Assembly (NCBI RefSeq): GCF_000227135.1
Contig: NC_018240.1
Span: forward strand, 370,956 to 434,955
Origin: Leishmania donovani
Taxonomy: Eukaryota; Euglenozoa; Kinetoplastea; Trypanosomatida; Trypanosomatidae
Direction: 5' to 3'
Length of the DNA: 64,000 nucleotides
Shown here: in pieces, positions 1 through 10,675 of the stretch
Position numbering within the stretch: the stretch's first letter is position 1
Layout: every line of letters starts with the position of its first letter
The notes under the pieces: generated by a model
The model's input: the letters and a program-made list of their open reading frames with translations, nothing else
The model's database searches: none
Told to the model about the DNA's origin: nothing
Position numbers and translations under genes: made by a program

Positions 1-1034
1 TTGCCTGGTCAAGGTACTGCTGCAGACTTGCCTTCTTTCGCTCTTCGAACGCCGCCAGCTTCTTCTGCTGGCGTTCAATGACCCAGCGCTTGATGCTGTC
101 GACTTTCTCCTCCTCGGCCCGCAGCGCGGCCTCGTCCTTGACATTTTCGGCCACACGAGTCTGCAGCTTCTCCGACTTGGTCAGCGCGGGACGGCTGTGC
201 GCCTTATTGTAGGCGCCGTTCTCAAGCTCTCGAGCACGACGCTGCGCTTCTTCTTCCTGCTGCTCGGCACGCTCCTCGGCGGCCTCTTGATCGACGTGCT
301 TACGGTCCTGCTGCTGCACCGCACGCTCCTGTCTTCGTTGATCGATCTGGTAGAGCACAGTTTCTAAGTTGGCGTTTTTCTCTTCGACGTTGCGCTGGCG
401 TGCTTTGAGTTTCTTGTGCAGCTCCTCGGCCTGGTCGCCCCACAGCTGCAGCTGCAACTCGCGCTGAGCGTTCGCGTTCTGCGCCTCGTCCTCGCGCTTG
501 AGCATCTGCTTGTAGGCCACCTGCTCCTTGCGAGCCTTCAGTGCTTCGTGCAGCATGTTCATCGAGCGCAGATGGCGTCCGCGCGGGTCTTCCTTGAGGT
601 GTTCCAGCTCTTGGCGCGCAATGACGGCTTTGTGCTCCTCCTCGAGCTGCTTCGCGTAGAGCTCGTCGAGCACCTTCTGACGCGCCTCCGCGGCATCCTT
701 GGCGTCTTGCTGTGCCTGGACGAATTGATCATGGCGTGCCTCGATCGTGTCGGTCCAGCCGGCCGCGCGAGTCTTGGACAGCTCGCGGCGACGGTCTTCC
801 TCCTGCTTCCGGGTGTCGCGCTGCTGCTGTTCCGCCGCCTGCGACCCGGTGTAGGCAAGACGTTGGAAAAAGGCAAGTTCGCGGTCGCTAAGGATGCCGA
901 CGCGCGTCATGTCGAGACCACCGGCGACAGCATTGCCATTGCCGATCCGGCGAAGCGGATCCTTGCGAGCGCGCGTGGAGGACATGGACGTCGTCGCCGC
1001 CGCGGCAGCAACCGTGCCCGGTGGCCTCGGCATT
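1..1034 (-). CDS. Coiled-coil protein, TPH-like axonemal candidate (3' end outside window)
   Basis: The frame is open from an ATG at 1034 to the window edge, giving at least 344 residues; the C-terminus is missing. After about 25 low-complexity Ala/Thr/Ser residues there is a short conserved-looking stretch (GILSDRELAFFQRLAYTG, about residues 46-63). The rest is almost wholly charged alpha-helix rich in Glu, Arg, Gln and Lys (runs such as AAEERAEQQEEEAQRRARE). This matches the trichohyalin-plectin-homology style of ciliary microtubule-inner proteins (CFAP45, CFAP53, CFAP210, MNS1). The family assignment is inferred from composition and one N-terminal motif, not from a unique signature; any long coiled-coil cytoskeletal protein remains possible. 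As the left-most gene it is the most downstream in the transcription unit. Confidence 0.72.
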
Positions 1035-2162
1035 TTTAATGACAACACTTGAAAGGCCGTCGTCGCGAGTCTCGCCACAACTCCTCAGGTGTGGTCTGGG
1101 AAGGAAAAGGGGGGGGGGCGACTCGGCGACTCAGACGTGCACTGCGATGCACACCCTTTTTTCCCAGATCGATGACAGAAGGCCGAGGAGCGTCAGAGCA
1201 GCGAGAGCGAGAGAGAGGGAGAGGGAGGGACAGTCCTCTCCCAGAAACGAAAAATTTAGCGTTTTGCGCGGATACTTCGGTATGTGTGACCGTGTACCCA
1301 CGAGCGCATACTCAAGCAATGATCAGGCGGGAAATGGGGAGGGGTGCCCAACTAAGCCGAGCATGCAAGCAAGAGAGGGGCAGGCAGAGAGGGAAGGGAT
1401 CTGTGTGTGTGTGTGTGTGTGTGTGGATGGGCATGCTTGCAAGTTCATGCTTCATGGCGTGCCCTCGGGGAGGCGGCGAGGGAGGGGGAGGGGGGTCAAA
1501 ACAGAGCAGAGGGAGAGAGAGGGAAAAGGAAAGGGGCGGCACAAGAGAGGGGCGACAGCAGACACAGGTGTGCGTGTGTGTGTGGGAGGGGGATGGTTTT
1601 GGCTAGTCGGAGAAGCATCGACTCCGCTCACTTCTCCGTCACTGCCCACGCCTTGCCCTGTCTGTTTCTGTGCCTGTGTGCTTGTGCTCAATCACCCCTC
1701 CTCCTCTGCCCACACCGACCCTCGAGCTCCTTTTTTTTTTCGCGCGTCCATCGAGCTGGCCACCGTCGAATGGTCATCAGAGGCCGTCTCCTTCTCTGTG
1801 TGACACGCACACACACACACACACACACATACACATGCATAGGTGTATATGCATGCCGCTGGAGTTAAAGAGCACCACAGCCCCCCTACCCCTCCCCTCT
1901 TTTAGCGTTGGTCTTCGGTCCTTGCGATCGCTTGATGGCGCCATTCATTTTCACTTCGTGATTTCGCACGGCAGCGACACACACCGGCACACACACACAC
2001 ACACACGTAGGCACAACAACACGAGAGAGGGAGAGGCACAGAGGATCACTACACTGACGAACACTTGCCGATTCTTGAGATCATGGTGAGCGCGCAGGCC
2101 GCCCACGGACGAATTCAGATCATTCCTCCACGGACGCGATGAGCGGCTGAGCGTCGTCTCTG
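1035..2162. other. Spacer between RPB10 and the coiled-coil gene
   Basis: No gene is supported. It holds (GT)n at about 1402-1424, (CA)n at about 1807-1829 and 1989-2007, and purine-rich plus-strand blocks (1200-1230, 1480-1550) that are pyrimidine tracts on the transcribed strand. These are likely the RPB10 3' UTR and the trans-splice region of the next gene. Confidence 0.7.
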
Positions 2163-2432
2163 CTACGGCATGCCCACAGCGCCGTCGTCCTCCCCGGCCG
2201 CCGCCGCTACGGAGGCAGTTCCCAGCACGTTCGTGTCGGCCGGATTGAATTTGAGGAGCAGGTCCGTCATGTCCACGTGGGTGAGCATCATGCGGCGGCA
2301 GCAGAAACGCTCTAGGTGGAAGACGTTCATCGCGTCCTCCTCGGAGACGCCTTGGCTGACAAGGTCAAGGTAGAGAAGATACTTGTCGGCAATGACATTG
2401 CCGCACGTGAAGCAGCGCACGGGGATGATCAT
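2163..2432 (-). CDS. RPB10: DNA-directed RNA polymerase subunit RPB10 (RPABC5)
   Basis: An 89-residue protein starting with the hallmark MIIPVRCFTCG. Zinc ligands are Cys7, Cys10 and the Cys44-Cys45 pair in the RFCCRRM motif. This is the small subunit shared by RNA polymerases I, II and III, sitting at the base of the enzyme. The frame is open 50 codons further upstream, but the family always begins at MIIPVR, so I placed the start at 2432. The last 20 or so residues (Ala- and Asp-rich, after LLLKFNP) extend beyond the usual length of about 70. Trypanosomatids diversified some shared subunits (RPB5z, RPB6z, RPB10z), so this could be the Pol I-specific paralogue; the sequence alone does not say which. 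Confidence 0.95.
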   Translation of the reverse strand: MIIPVRCFTCGNVIADKYLLYLDLVSQGVSEEDAMNVFHLERFCCRRMMLTHVDMTDLLLKFNPADTNVLGTASVAAAAGEDDGAVGMP

Positions 2433-3591
2433 TGTTGGAAAGGGACTGGGAGGGGGACGAGGGGGCACAAGGCGTTGGGAGGTAGAAGGCCCGGTGCCGC
2501 GAAGCCGACGAGCAGACGCGCGTGAGGAGCAGAGCAACAACAAAAGAAAAGGATGAGGTCGAGGAAGGGCGAGAGTGTGCAAGTACGCAACGCCGTGTTA
2601 CTCACTCCTACCGTCTTGAGAGCGGTACCTCGTGTCGATGCAAGGGCTTTAGGGCAGCAGCCGCACCCACAGAGACAACAAGGGATGGGTATGGGGAAGA
2701 GATGAGGTGCTTTTGCCTCATCACGCTTCTCATGATCGCGACGGGAGGGGGGGGGGTGCGATGTGTGATGTGTTTCAGTGCTTGTTCGCGGAGGGCACTC
2801 AAACACACACGTCGCGGCCGCGCCTCACCACGGTGGAACGCGCGTCTGCACGGCTTATCCACCGCACCAGCTCACCCCGCATCCACCGGCAGCATCCAAT
2901 CATCTGCGTGCTGCTTGACTGGCTTTTCGCTTTTTTTTTGTAGCACACCGACAAGGACGACTGGCATTGCTTCTGCTCCTCCACTTCCCAGATGAAGCCG
3001 GCGACGCTGACTAGGAGACACGCACGCGGGAGAGATCGAAAGCAAGGCAGGGAGGAGTGGGAAAGGGGGAGGGAGCGCGAGGAAGTTAGAAGACGAGCTG
3101 CCCGTCTCAGCCGCCCTGGTCTCTCACACTAGCACACACCTCATACCTTCCATCTCTGCCCCCGTCTCTGCCTCTCTCACGGTCACACAGCTCCGCCAGG
3201 ACGCAGGACAGTGCAGATGCGGCGGCTGTACAACGGAACCGAGGAATACTATACAGCAACGGCAGCAGCAACACACAGACAGATACAGTGGGCCCCTTCC
3301 GTCCATCAACCAACAGTGAGAACCCACGATACGGTTGGAGCGGGAATCCGGCATGCGCCCCTCGCCCCACGGTACCACTACAAAGAGCTACAATGCAGGA
3401 AAGAACAAAATAGGAAAGCGCTAGCACAAAACACGTTCGCTTCTGCCGTTGATAAGACGTTGCCCTAGTGGGCTATCTGCACACATGCAGCCACACCCGT
3501 CGACTCGGTTGTGGGTAAGCACACCCACTGCGATATCGGCCTCGCCAACTCGGCCGAGGACCTTCCCTACCACTCGCCCCTCGCCTGTACT
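2433..3591. other. Spacer between RMND1-like gene and RPB10
   Basis: No gene seen. On the transcribed strand it carries C/T-rich tracts, for example opposite 3050-3080. Short frames on both strands are low-complexity. Confidence 0.65.
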
Positions 3592-5370
3592 TCACCGCGC
3601 GTGCGACTGGAACCACGGCCGCACGTCGACCAGCAGCTCCAGCACGCCAATCACAACCTCCACAAAGACCAGCCAAATCACAATCCACTCCAGTCGGGCG
3701 CCATGCCGTTGCGAGAAGTCCTCGGCCAGCATGGACAAGATCTCGTTCGCCGCATCCAGCTTGTTGTCCAGCGCCTCGACCCGCTCGCTGATCTCGTACT
3801 CCTCTTTGGTCGCTTGAAAGACCGGCTTCAGATACGAGTTCTCCCAGAAGAAGTCCGGCTCATCCAGCAAGTCGGAGCCGCTCTTCAGCATGAGTCGGTA
3901 CGATAGAACCTCACCACGCAGCTGCAGCAGACGCCGTTCCGTGATGCTGACGGCGCCCTTCTCCCGCAGCTCGCGCGGCAGCGGTGAGCAGCTGTCAGCC
4001 AGCTCCTGTACCTGCAGCTCGATGTAGTCGATCTTGGCAGACTGCGCAAGTGCGTGCGAAGCGCACAGCATCAGCACGCTGCCCGTCGCCAACTCGCCGC
4101 GCCTGTACGGGATGACGAAGTGGTCGAAACGCAGGCGCGCTTTGAAGTTTTCGTCCACCTCCAGCGTGTCGCGAGCGACGAGGTTGAAGGTGCACCACAC
4201 CGGGTAGTTCTCGTTCACGAGCTGCGTCGTGTAGCGGTTGGTCATGCAGTGGCCGATCGCGCTGTGTGGCAGCATGTAGTCGTTCTCCACAATCTTGAAG
4301 TACCGCTGGTCGAAGCCCCACCAGACAACGGCGCCGTAAGGGAACACGAAGAGGTCAAAGTAATGCATGACGCTGTTGCTCGAGTTCGGCGTCGCCGCGG
4401 CAGCTTCACCTCCTTCACCAACCTGCGCGAGGGTGCTGTTTACGGCTGCCTTACTCCTCGTGTTGCTCCCCAACGCACCGTAGCCCTGAGAGGAGGCGGA
4501 GGTAGACTCGCCGAAGCGCTGGGCGGCAGCTGCGACGGCCCCCCGTTCGAGAAGCGGGGGCGGTGGCGGGATGCTGCCGGTATCCTCGCCGTGCACGACT
4601 AGATCGCCGCTGCGCTGCGCCGCCGGTGCGTGACGCGAGCGTTGGCGATCGCGTTGTCCGGCCGGCGCGTTCGCTCTGTCGCCTGCGTTCGCCTCGACGT
4701 TCACGAAGGATGGCTGCGCGAAGCGCACGTGCAGGACATCGAAGTCGAACTTTGTGTAGTACCCCTGCGCACGGTAGTAGGCCTCCAGCTTGCCCAGGTG
4801 CAACTCGTCCGCGACGCAGATGTAGCCGACACGGCCGACGGGACCCGGGTAGCTCGCCGCGTCCTCCAGGCCGCGCTGGCCTGGCTTGGTCCACGTTCCG
4901 CCCGCGCGGCGGCGTGACAAGAGAGCGACGCTGCAGTGTGCGGTAGCGAGGCCGGAGTCCGACCGATAGCCACTCGCGACGGCGTTGCCACCACCGCCGC
5001 GGTAGCTGTGGCGGCTGTTCGATCGATGCTGACGGTACCCAGCAATAAGTGGCGTTGGTCCAACACGACCGCCGCGGACGCCACCGCCAACTACGTCCAC
5101 GTCACTCAGCGCCAGCAGCGCTGCCTCATCATCGTCTTCGAGGTTGTCCTTTGGCGCCAGCAGCGACCGCACGATCTGCTGCTCCGCGTCGTACTGGGCA
5201 AACCGACTCCGCGCAAGCAGGTCAAGAAGATGCTGATACTGCTCCTCGCCCTCAACGCCGAGGATAGAGGCGATTTGCGAGACGCGCAGCGTTGTGCAAC
5301 GCCCCGAAGGGCGCAAGAGCTCCACGAGCTGTCTCTGCAGCTTGCTGGATGACTCCGTTTCGCTGTCCAT
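3592..5370 (-). CDS. RMND1/Rmd1-Sif2 family (DUF155) membrane protein
   Basis: 592 residues. The DUF155 fold starts near residue 182 (GYICVADELHLGKLEAYYR), is interrupted by a low-complexity insertion at about 222-334, and resumes with HYFDLFVFPYGAVVWWGF (about 336-353) and a long helical segment. A hydrophobic helix near the end (about 560-583) is the C-terminal membrane anchor typical of the family. Members such as human RMND1 and yeast Rmd1/Rmd8 are anchored in mitochondrial or other membranes; RMND1 supports mitochondrial translation. Residues 1-180 are Gly/Ser/Arg-rich with no obvious presequence, so a Rmd1/Sif2-like non-mitochondrial site is also possible. Start is the first ATG of the open frame. 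Confidence 0.88.
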   Translation of the reverse strand: MDSETESSSKLQRQLVELLRPSGRCTTLRVSQIASILGVEGEEQYQHLLDLLARSRFAQYDAEQQIVRSLLAPKDNLEDDDEAALLALSDVDVVGGGVRGGRVGPTPLIAGYRQHRSNSRHSYRGGGGNAVASGYRSDSGLATAHCSVALLSRRRAGGTWTKPGQRGLEDAASYPGPVGRVGYICVADELHLGKLEAYYRAQGYYTKFDFDVLHVRFAQPSFVNVEANAGDRANAPAGQRDRQRSRHAPAAQRSGDLVVHGEDTGSIPPPPPLLERGAVAAAAQRFGESTSASSQGYGALGSNTRSKAAVNSTLAQVGEGGEAAAATPNSSNSVMHYFDLFVFPYGAVVWWGFDQRYFKIVENDYMLPHSAIGHCMTNRYTTQLVNENYPVWCTFNLVARDTLEVDENFKARLRFDHFVIPYRRGELATGSVLMLCASHALAQSAKIDYIELQVQELADSCSPLPRELREKGAVSITERRLLQLRGEVLSYRLMLKSGSDLLDEPDFFWENSYLKPVFQATKEEYEISERVEALDNKLDAANEILSMLAEDFSQRHGARLEWIVIWLVFVEVVIGVLELLVDVRPWFQSHAR

Positions 5371-6546
5371 GATTGCGTAGTCACAGTGGCGTGTGTCTCT
5401 GCGTGTGAGGGGGCAGGGAGGTGGTGGAGGGTGTGTATGGGAGCAGCGCGAGATCTGCAGCGCGAGTGCGACACGCGTTCAAAGCAACACCGGAAGCGCC
5501 ACAGCAGGCATATGCGCGAGGCAGAGCTGTAGAGATGCGCCGGTGCAGCAGGGCGAGAAGTGGTGTGGGTGGGTGGGGCGGGGGGGGGGCGAGGGGCGAG
5601 GGGCTCGCTTCGCGTCACGGCCGCCGCGCTCACTGAATCGATAAAGCCGCAGAGAACGGAAAGAAGAGGATGGTGGTGGGGTTGCGAGAACGGCTAGCAA
5701 AACATTAAAGCACTGCAAGGCGAGTGCTTGGGGTGCTTCGACCCTGTGTGAGCTGCCCGCGGTGTGTGTCTGTGCCTGTGTCTGTGTGTCTGTGTGTGTG
5801 TGTGTGTGTGTGAGGGAGAAAGTTGGCGGGGGATGGCTGCTATAATTGATGGAGCGATGAGGTGATTGGATGCAATAAAGATAGGGAGGGGGTCGGGGCA
5901 GGCGGGCGTTCCCAGAGGAAGTTGGGTGAGGGACGAGGGGAGGGGAGATGGAGACGGAGAGGGCAGGGCACCAGCCGAACGACGAAGAAGGTGCACACAC
6001 CGGCACAGCCTCCGTTGTACCCCTCTCTGACTGGGGGACGAGATGAAAGGACATCAAGTCCACATAAGGCAGAATCCGATGATTCGGAATGATGGCACTG
6101 TAAGACCGGCGAGCACACACGGGCACGCAAACACATGCGGGCACATCCGCACGAGTGCGTATCGTCTGTGTATGCGTGTGTACCTCTGCATGCGTGCCAC
6201 GTGTATCCCGTTACCACGGCTGTGGGTTTCTTCGCTTCGGCCTTTGACCTACATTTGCGTGTGCGGTATCATTTTCCGTGTGCAACAGGCTCACACGTGT
6301 GTGTGTGTGTGTCCGCACCTTGCTAGGGCGGACATCTACGGGAAGTGCCGTGTAAAGACACGAACACGAATACGAGCACTGGCATACACACACACACACG
6401 CACACACGTTCAAGCGCGCATCTTGAGAAGCGGAAGGGGGGGGGGAAGAAAGGTTGGGCCGGAGGTGGGCGGCAGAACGTGTCGAGCGCCGTCTTGGCAG
6501 CTCTCACCTCCCCACCCCGAGAACTCCAAGATGACTCTCTTGCGCT
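5371..6546. other. Spacer with GT/CA microsatellites
   Basis: No gene supported. (TG)n at about 5779-5812, (GT)n at about 6297-6312 and (CA)n at about 6387-6408. Open frames here encode HTHTHT runs or Ser/Pro-rich low complexity. Confidence 0.65.
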
Positions 6547-7758
6547 TCACGGCTGTGAAATGAGGGACGCGATGAACGGCGCCACGGCGTCGGTGAACTC
6601 CTTCGGCTTCTCGTAATGCACAAAGTGCCCGGCGCCGGGCACCTCCACCTGCGTTGCGTTGGAGAAGAAGCGCGAAATGTGCTGGCGGTGATCCGGCTCG
6701 TTGTAAGGCGACTTACCACCAAAGACGAACATGACAGGAAGCGTGCACAGCCGCGGCGCGGCAGCCGAGGGCGCTTGCCCCATCGTCGTTGCCGACGACG
6801 TAAACCAGCGAGTGATGGATGGCTGGAAGCTGCCGTAGTCGCCGGCGAGGACCGGCAGATTGCACTTCCACTGCGCCGACTTCGACTTGTCTTTAGGATC
6901 AAGGACGATGTTCGTTGCCACAAAATCGCGCATTTCCTGGTCAGCCATGCCGACCCGGATCAGCTCCGCCGTTGCGTCCTTGTAGCTGTGAATCCCGTCC
7001 AGCCGCACCTGCGTCATGCGCTCGAGCGTCTCCTTGACGTTGTCAGCGCAGCTGCGCTGTTCACCCAGCCGCATTGTTGGCGTCACGTCCACAATGACAG
7101 CACCAGCAACGCGGCCCAGCAGCGGGATGCGGGAAGCATTACCGTTGCCCGTTGATGGTGAGGAGGACGCACCACGGTTATTGAAGAGCACTTCCGCGAT
7201 GGGCTGCGAGGAAGCGAAGCCAAACTCCTCGTTCACGGCACGCATTCCAGCAATGCACTGACGACGGTACTCCGCCGGCCACGCCCCGTATGACGACGCC
7301 GAGCCCGCGTCGTCGCAGTGATCAGCCCACGATGTCAGCAGCCGATCTTCGTTGGCGCGCCGCAACAGCGCGCCCATCACCGACAAGCCGCCCATGCTGT
7401 GCCCAATCAAGATCGCGTTCCGTGTCGTGCACGAGGCTGGGTCACGAAAGGCGCGGCCCAGCTCCTGCTGTTCGCGAAGCACCAGCGCTTCGAGATCGGA
7501 TGCAAGCGCCGCGTTTGTGTGGTCACTACTGTGCGCACTGCTGCCGTGGTTGCGCATGTCCACCGCGATCGCGCGCCGGAGCTTGTCTTTGAGAGCAGAG
7601 TGCTCGACAAGGTGGCGCGAGGCGGTTGCCCAGTTGCCCGAATTGCCAAGGAGACCGTGGGCCACGTACAGCTGACTCGCCGCTGTTGAACACACCGTAT
7701 TGGCGCTGAACACCTTCTTCGCCAGTTTTATCGGGCGCACGTCGGCCCCCCGTTGCAT
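6547..7758 (-). CDS. ABHD11-like alpha/beta hydrolase
   Basis: 403 residues. His34-Gly35 (AHGLLGNSGNW) forms the oxyanion-hole motif, and VDMRNHGSS (about 66-73) is the strand-4 motif characteristic of the ABHD11/YbfF group. The nucleophile is Ser121 in GHSMGG. GGKSPY lies in the acid region, and His378 in GAGHFVHYEKP is the catalytic base. Insertions between these motifs make it longer than the usual 250-315 residues. ABHD11 relatives are mitochondrial serine hydrolases; substrate and location here are not shown. The frame stays open upstream, but that stretch is coded by a (GT)n tract, and 7758 is the first ATG after a strong pyrimidine tract (opposite 7816-7850) with an AG near 7810, so it is the likely start. 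Confidence 0.88.
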   Translation of the reverse strand: MQRGADVRPIKLAKKVFSANTVCSTAASQLYVAHGLLGNSGNWATASRHLVEHSALKDKLRRAIAVDMRNHGSSAHSSDHTNAALASDLEALVLREQQELGRAFRDPASCTTRNAILIGHSMGGLSVMGALLRRANEDRLLTSWADHCDDAGSASSYGAWPAEYRRQCIAGMRAVNEEFGFASSQPIAEVLFNNRGASSSPSTGNGNASRIPLLGRVAGAVIVDVTPTMRLGEQRSCADNVKETLERMTQVRLDGIHSYKDATAELIRVGMADQEMRDFVATNIVLDPKDKSKSAQWKCNLPVLAGDYGSFQPSITRWFTSSATTMGQAPSAAAPRLCTLPVMFVFGGKSPYNEPDHRQHISRFFSNATQVEVPGAGHFVHYEKPKEFTDAVAPFIASLISQP

Positions 7759-8969
7759 TATGCAGGGATGTGTGTGTGTGTGTGTGTGTGTCGTGAACAC
7801 TTCCTTTCCTCCGCCAGCGTGAGAGGGAGGGAGAGACAAGAGGAGGCTTAAGGCGTAGAGGAGCGAGGAAGGGCCGTGCCACCAGCGGCGCGCACGCATG
7901 GTCCGGTGATCGAAAGTACGGAGAGGCGTGCACGACCGTGCCGCTGAACACTGAGCCGCACGCCTCAAGGTGGTGGTATGGCGGTACGGTGTGCATACGT
8001 TTTCGGTTTGGTGCGCACGAGACTGCCCGGACACCCACCCTTCCACAGCTTTCCTGTCTTGCCTGGGCGGGGACGCGGGCAGAGCTTGGATGAGGTGGGA
8101 TTGACATCGACACACCCACAACCGTGCGGAGAAGGCCTAAGCAGGAAATTCGAGTGGCAACGTGAGCGAACCGCAATGGCATAGACGAGCCAATGGAAGG
8201 AGACGGGGAGGGGAGGAGGTGGTGGGGTTCAAGGCAGATGAGACAACAGAGCAGAGGGCCCTCGGCGGACGTCTGCATTCACTGCCCATGGCCAGCCTTC
8301 ACCGCAGTCTGGCTGCGTCGTCGCTGCCGTCGCGCACCTCTCGGGAATGGACAGGCACCGCAACATGAGTTCCCTGTCGAGCAGAAGGAGGGGATTGGGG
8401 GGGGGGAGGGTGAAAAGAGCACGGGGCGGCTGAGGTGTCCTTGCTTGGCGGTATGTGCGCACGCTTGCGCATGCAGATACGGAAAGAGAAAGAGAGACCC
8501 AGAGGGGGAGGAGAATGAAGGCAGCAGCGAAGATGGGAGAAATGATAGAGACGGGGAGGGGCCTGCGACTAAGCCGGGGAAGCGCAGACATGTGCGCGGA
8601 GGCGCAGGGCTAAGTACGCAAGTAAGCGAGGTGGCGCCTTTTCTTGCCCTCCCTCTTTCCTTTGGGTCTCTCCGCAGATAGCCAACCTGAAGATGGCTGA
8701 TAAGCAAGCAAACACCCCCGAAAAAAAAAGCTATTCCCACGTGGCACGTACCGCAAAGCATGCACGGCGGGCACACACACATACACACAGAGAGGAAGCC
8801 ATAATCAGCCAACAATGCCCAGAAGTCCAGAAAGAGGAGAAAAGAGGCGGGGAGTAGCACATGCTAGCCCCCTTTTCACGCACACGCATGCAGAGGTCTG
8901 CAGCCGTCCGCTGCCTACCTGCGCGAACACCATCGCATGCCCTCCGCTGATTGCTTCTCATCCGCCCCA
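7759..8969. other. Spacer containing one arm of the 217-bp repeat
   Basis: No gene supported. It contains a (GT)n tract at 7769-7791, a pyrimidine tract on the transcribed strand opposite 7816-7850 that probably serves trans-splicing of the hydrolase, and the repeat at 8184-8400. Confidence 0.7.
8184..8400. repeat. 217-bp low-copy direct repeat, copy A
   Basis: Matches 38953-39169 in the same orientation over 217 bp with only two substitutions (g/a in gtctg[g/a]ctgcg and g/c in gca/cac before aagg). Flanks are unrelated. It lies upstream of the ABHD11-like gene; the partner lies upstream of thiamine pyrophosphokinase. It does not encode a recognisable protein or RNA. Confidence 0.95.
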
Positions 8970-9932
8970 TCACAGCTCAAACCGCTCAGACGCGCTCTTT
9001 CCTCCGAAGAGGTTGGCGCGCAGATTGCGGAAGTTAAAGTCGTCGCTTGGCGACCGATCTGCCTTGGCGAAGTAGTACGGGTCCTCCTCCCACCGCTCGT
9101 AGCGACGCGCATCGTTGTAGCCCACGTCGTACGCCTCGAGCAGTTCATCCTTGCGCACGTCGCCGCCCACCAGCGGAGCGAAGGCCATAAGCACCTGCTT
9201 GGGAAAGGAAAAATGGGTGTTGCCAACGTACCCGTGGCGACCAAACATGATATTGTGCCGTGCTTGGTTCTTGTTGTAGCGGTAGCCAGCGTAGCCGTGG
9301 ATGTAAACGTGCCGGCAGTACTGGTCGAGCTCGCTACTGAGCGACATCATTGTGCCGCGCAGTACGTTGTCCGCGCCCCGAAACACACACGGCTTCTGCG
9401 TGTTTGGCGCGGTCGCTGCGATGATGTTCTGTGCCAGGTCATCGAAGTCGGTCCACTCCGCAATGTGGTGACCAAAATAGACGTTCTCCTTGGCCTGTGC
9501 CATGTATCCCGGGTCCTTGTTCGAAAAGCCGATCGTCAAGGCGAGGCGGCCCTTCACCAAGTCGACGGCGTTCTTTGGAAGGAGCTGATTGATGCCGGCT
9601 GCCATAGTCTCGATCCGCTTCTCCTCGTCCGTAACAATGAACCTGTTGTTCACAATGAAGTCACGGACACGCTCGAGATTGACGGCTCGCGGCCCGCACG
9701 CCAGCGCCACTGCCGGCAACACTCCTGACCCCGCGCCCAGCAGGAAGCTGTTGGCCAGGAGCTCCTTCTTCTCTTGCTGCAGGTACAGCGCGACGCCGAG
9801 TGCGTACGTGACGAGGAAGCCGCAGCCACCAAAACTAAGCACGGCCTTTGGCACCGGCTTGCCCACCTCGAGCAGCTGCGGCGTCTTGGCACGCACCTTC
9901 TTCGCCCACTCCCGCGGATCGGTAGGCGGCAT
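8970..9932 (-). CDS. Patatin/ATGL-like (PNPLA) protein lacking the canonical nucleophile
   Basis: 320 residues from the ATG at 9932; the frame is open to 10007 but the extra residues look like leader. LSFGGCGFLVTYALGVA (about 32-48) is the oxyanion loop and first helix of PNPLA2-like patatins. The expected GxSxG follows as GAGSG (66-70): the third position is Gly68 and the only Ser is shifted to 69. A segment resembling the ATGL core follows (LPKNAVDLVKGRLALTIGF, about 115-133). The catalytic Asp motif DGG/DGA is not visible. The fold is thus patatin-like while lipase activity is doubtful: it may be a pseudoenzyme or use Ser69. No transmembrane segment is certain. Confidence 0.8.
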   Translation of the reverse strand: MPPTDPREWAKKVRAKTPQLLEVGKPVPKAVLSFGGCGFLVTYALGVALYLQQEKKELLANSFLLGAGSGVLPAVALACGPRAVNLERVRDFIVNNRFIVTDEEKRIETMAAGINQLLPKNAVDLVKGRLALTIGFSNKDPGYMAQAKENVYFGHHIAEWTDFDDLAQNIIAATAPNTQKPCVFRGADNVLRGTMMSLSSELDQYCRHVYIHGYAGYRYNKNQARHNIMFGRHGYVGNTHFSFPKQVLMAFAPLVGGDVRKDELLEAYDVGYNDARRYERWEEDPYYFAKADRSPSDDFNFRNLRANLFGGKSASERFEL

Positions 9933-10675
9933 TTTCTTTGTCTCTTCGAGAGGAGGACCCGGCGGATGTTGCCTGACGTGCGCGCACTCGGATCCGTGTC
10001 CTCGCAACGCAGACGCAGATGCACAGCCCTCCTAGGACAAGGCAGTGGAGGGGGGAGGAGAAGGGGAGGGGGAGGGGGAGGGGGGCAGAGTTGGTGTGTA
10101 GCAAGAGCGCAGGCTCGAACCGCGCTCACGGACACTGGGCACACGCACATGTGTGTGCGCACGCGGTACGCTTGCAGACCAAGAGCGATAGAGAGACATA
10201 GGAGCGTCATCCGGCGATGTGCGTCGTCTTTCCTTTCCTTGTCGCTGAGAAGTGTTGCCTTTTGATCGCTTCATTGCGTTCCAGAGCATCTGCGGAGGAG
10301 GTGACGCGCTCGCGCGCGTGGAAGGCCCTGCGCAGCTCGACCTGTACATCTGTAAGGGCGCCGTGAGCGCCTGTGTATGACAATCCTCGTGTGACCGCAT
10401 GACGAAGTGCCGTGCACCTGCGCGCATGACACTCGCCATAGGGAGGCAAAGAGCGAAAAAGGAAAACTGCCGTCACCGCCGTCTTTCGTCACGTGCGCAC
10501 GTCAGCGAGCTCACGAGGAAGACGTGAAGGCTGACGGGAGAGTGAAGTCATCATGAGAGGAATCAAAGAAAAGAGAAAGGGACAGTGGGGACAGGTAGAG
10601 GGGAGGGCTGCCCCCCCTCCCCGTGCACCTCATATGCCGCTGACATCGTTTTCATCACTACCGTGGCCGTCAACA
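9933..10675. other. Spacer, no gene seen
   Basis: Purine-rich plus strand at 10040-10090 (a pyrimidine tract on the transcribed strand) probably marks the trans-splice region of the patatin-like gene. No RNA gene recognised. Confidence 0.65.

Noticed and set aside
416..1039. 207-codon plus-strand frame
   Set aside because: Antisense shadow of the coiled-coil gene on the minus strand; Leu-rich because it mirrors Gln/Glu/Lys codons.
1021..1803. 260-codon plus-strand frame
   Set aside because: Runs through GT tracts (VCVCVCV) and purine blocks; no conserved motif, opposite to the transcription direction.
7759..8121. Upstream extension of the hydrolase frame (121 codons)
   Set aside because: Contains a HTHTHTH run coded by (GT)n and a splice tract; the first ATG after the tract is 7758.
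8184..8400. Repeat as a small protein gene (MEGDGEGRRWWG...)
   Set aside because: Both copies share the frame only because the DNA is near identical; the frames end differently and have no coding bias.
10090..10200. tRNA-like T-arm on the minus strand (CGCGGTTCGAGCCTGCG)
   Set aside because: The T stem and loop can be drawn, but no matching acceptor 5' half, D arm or anticodon arm exists at the right distance.
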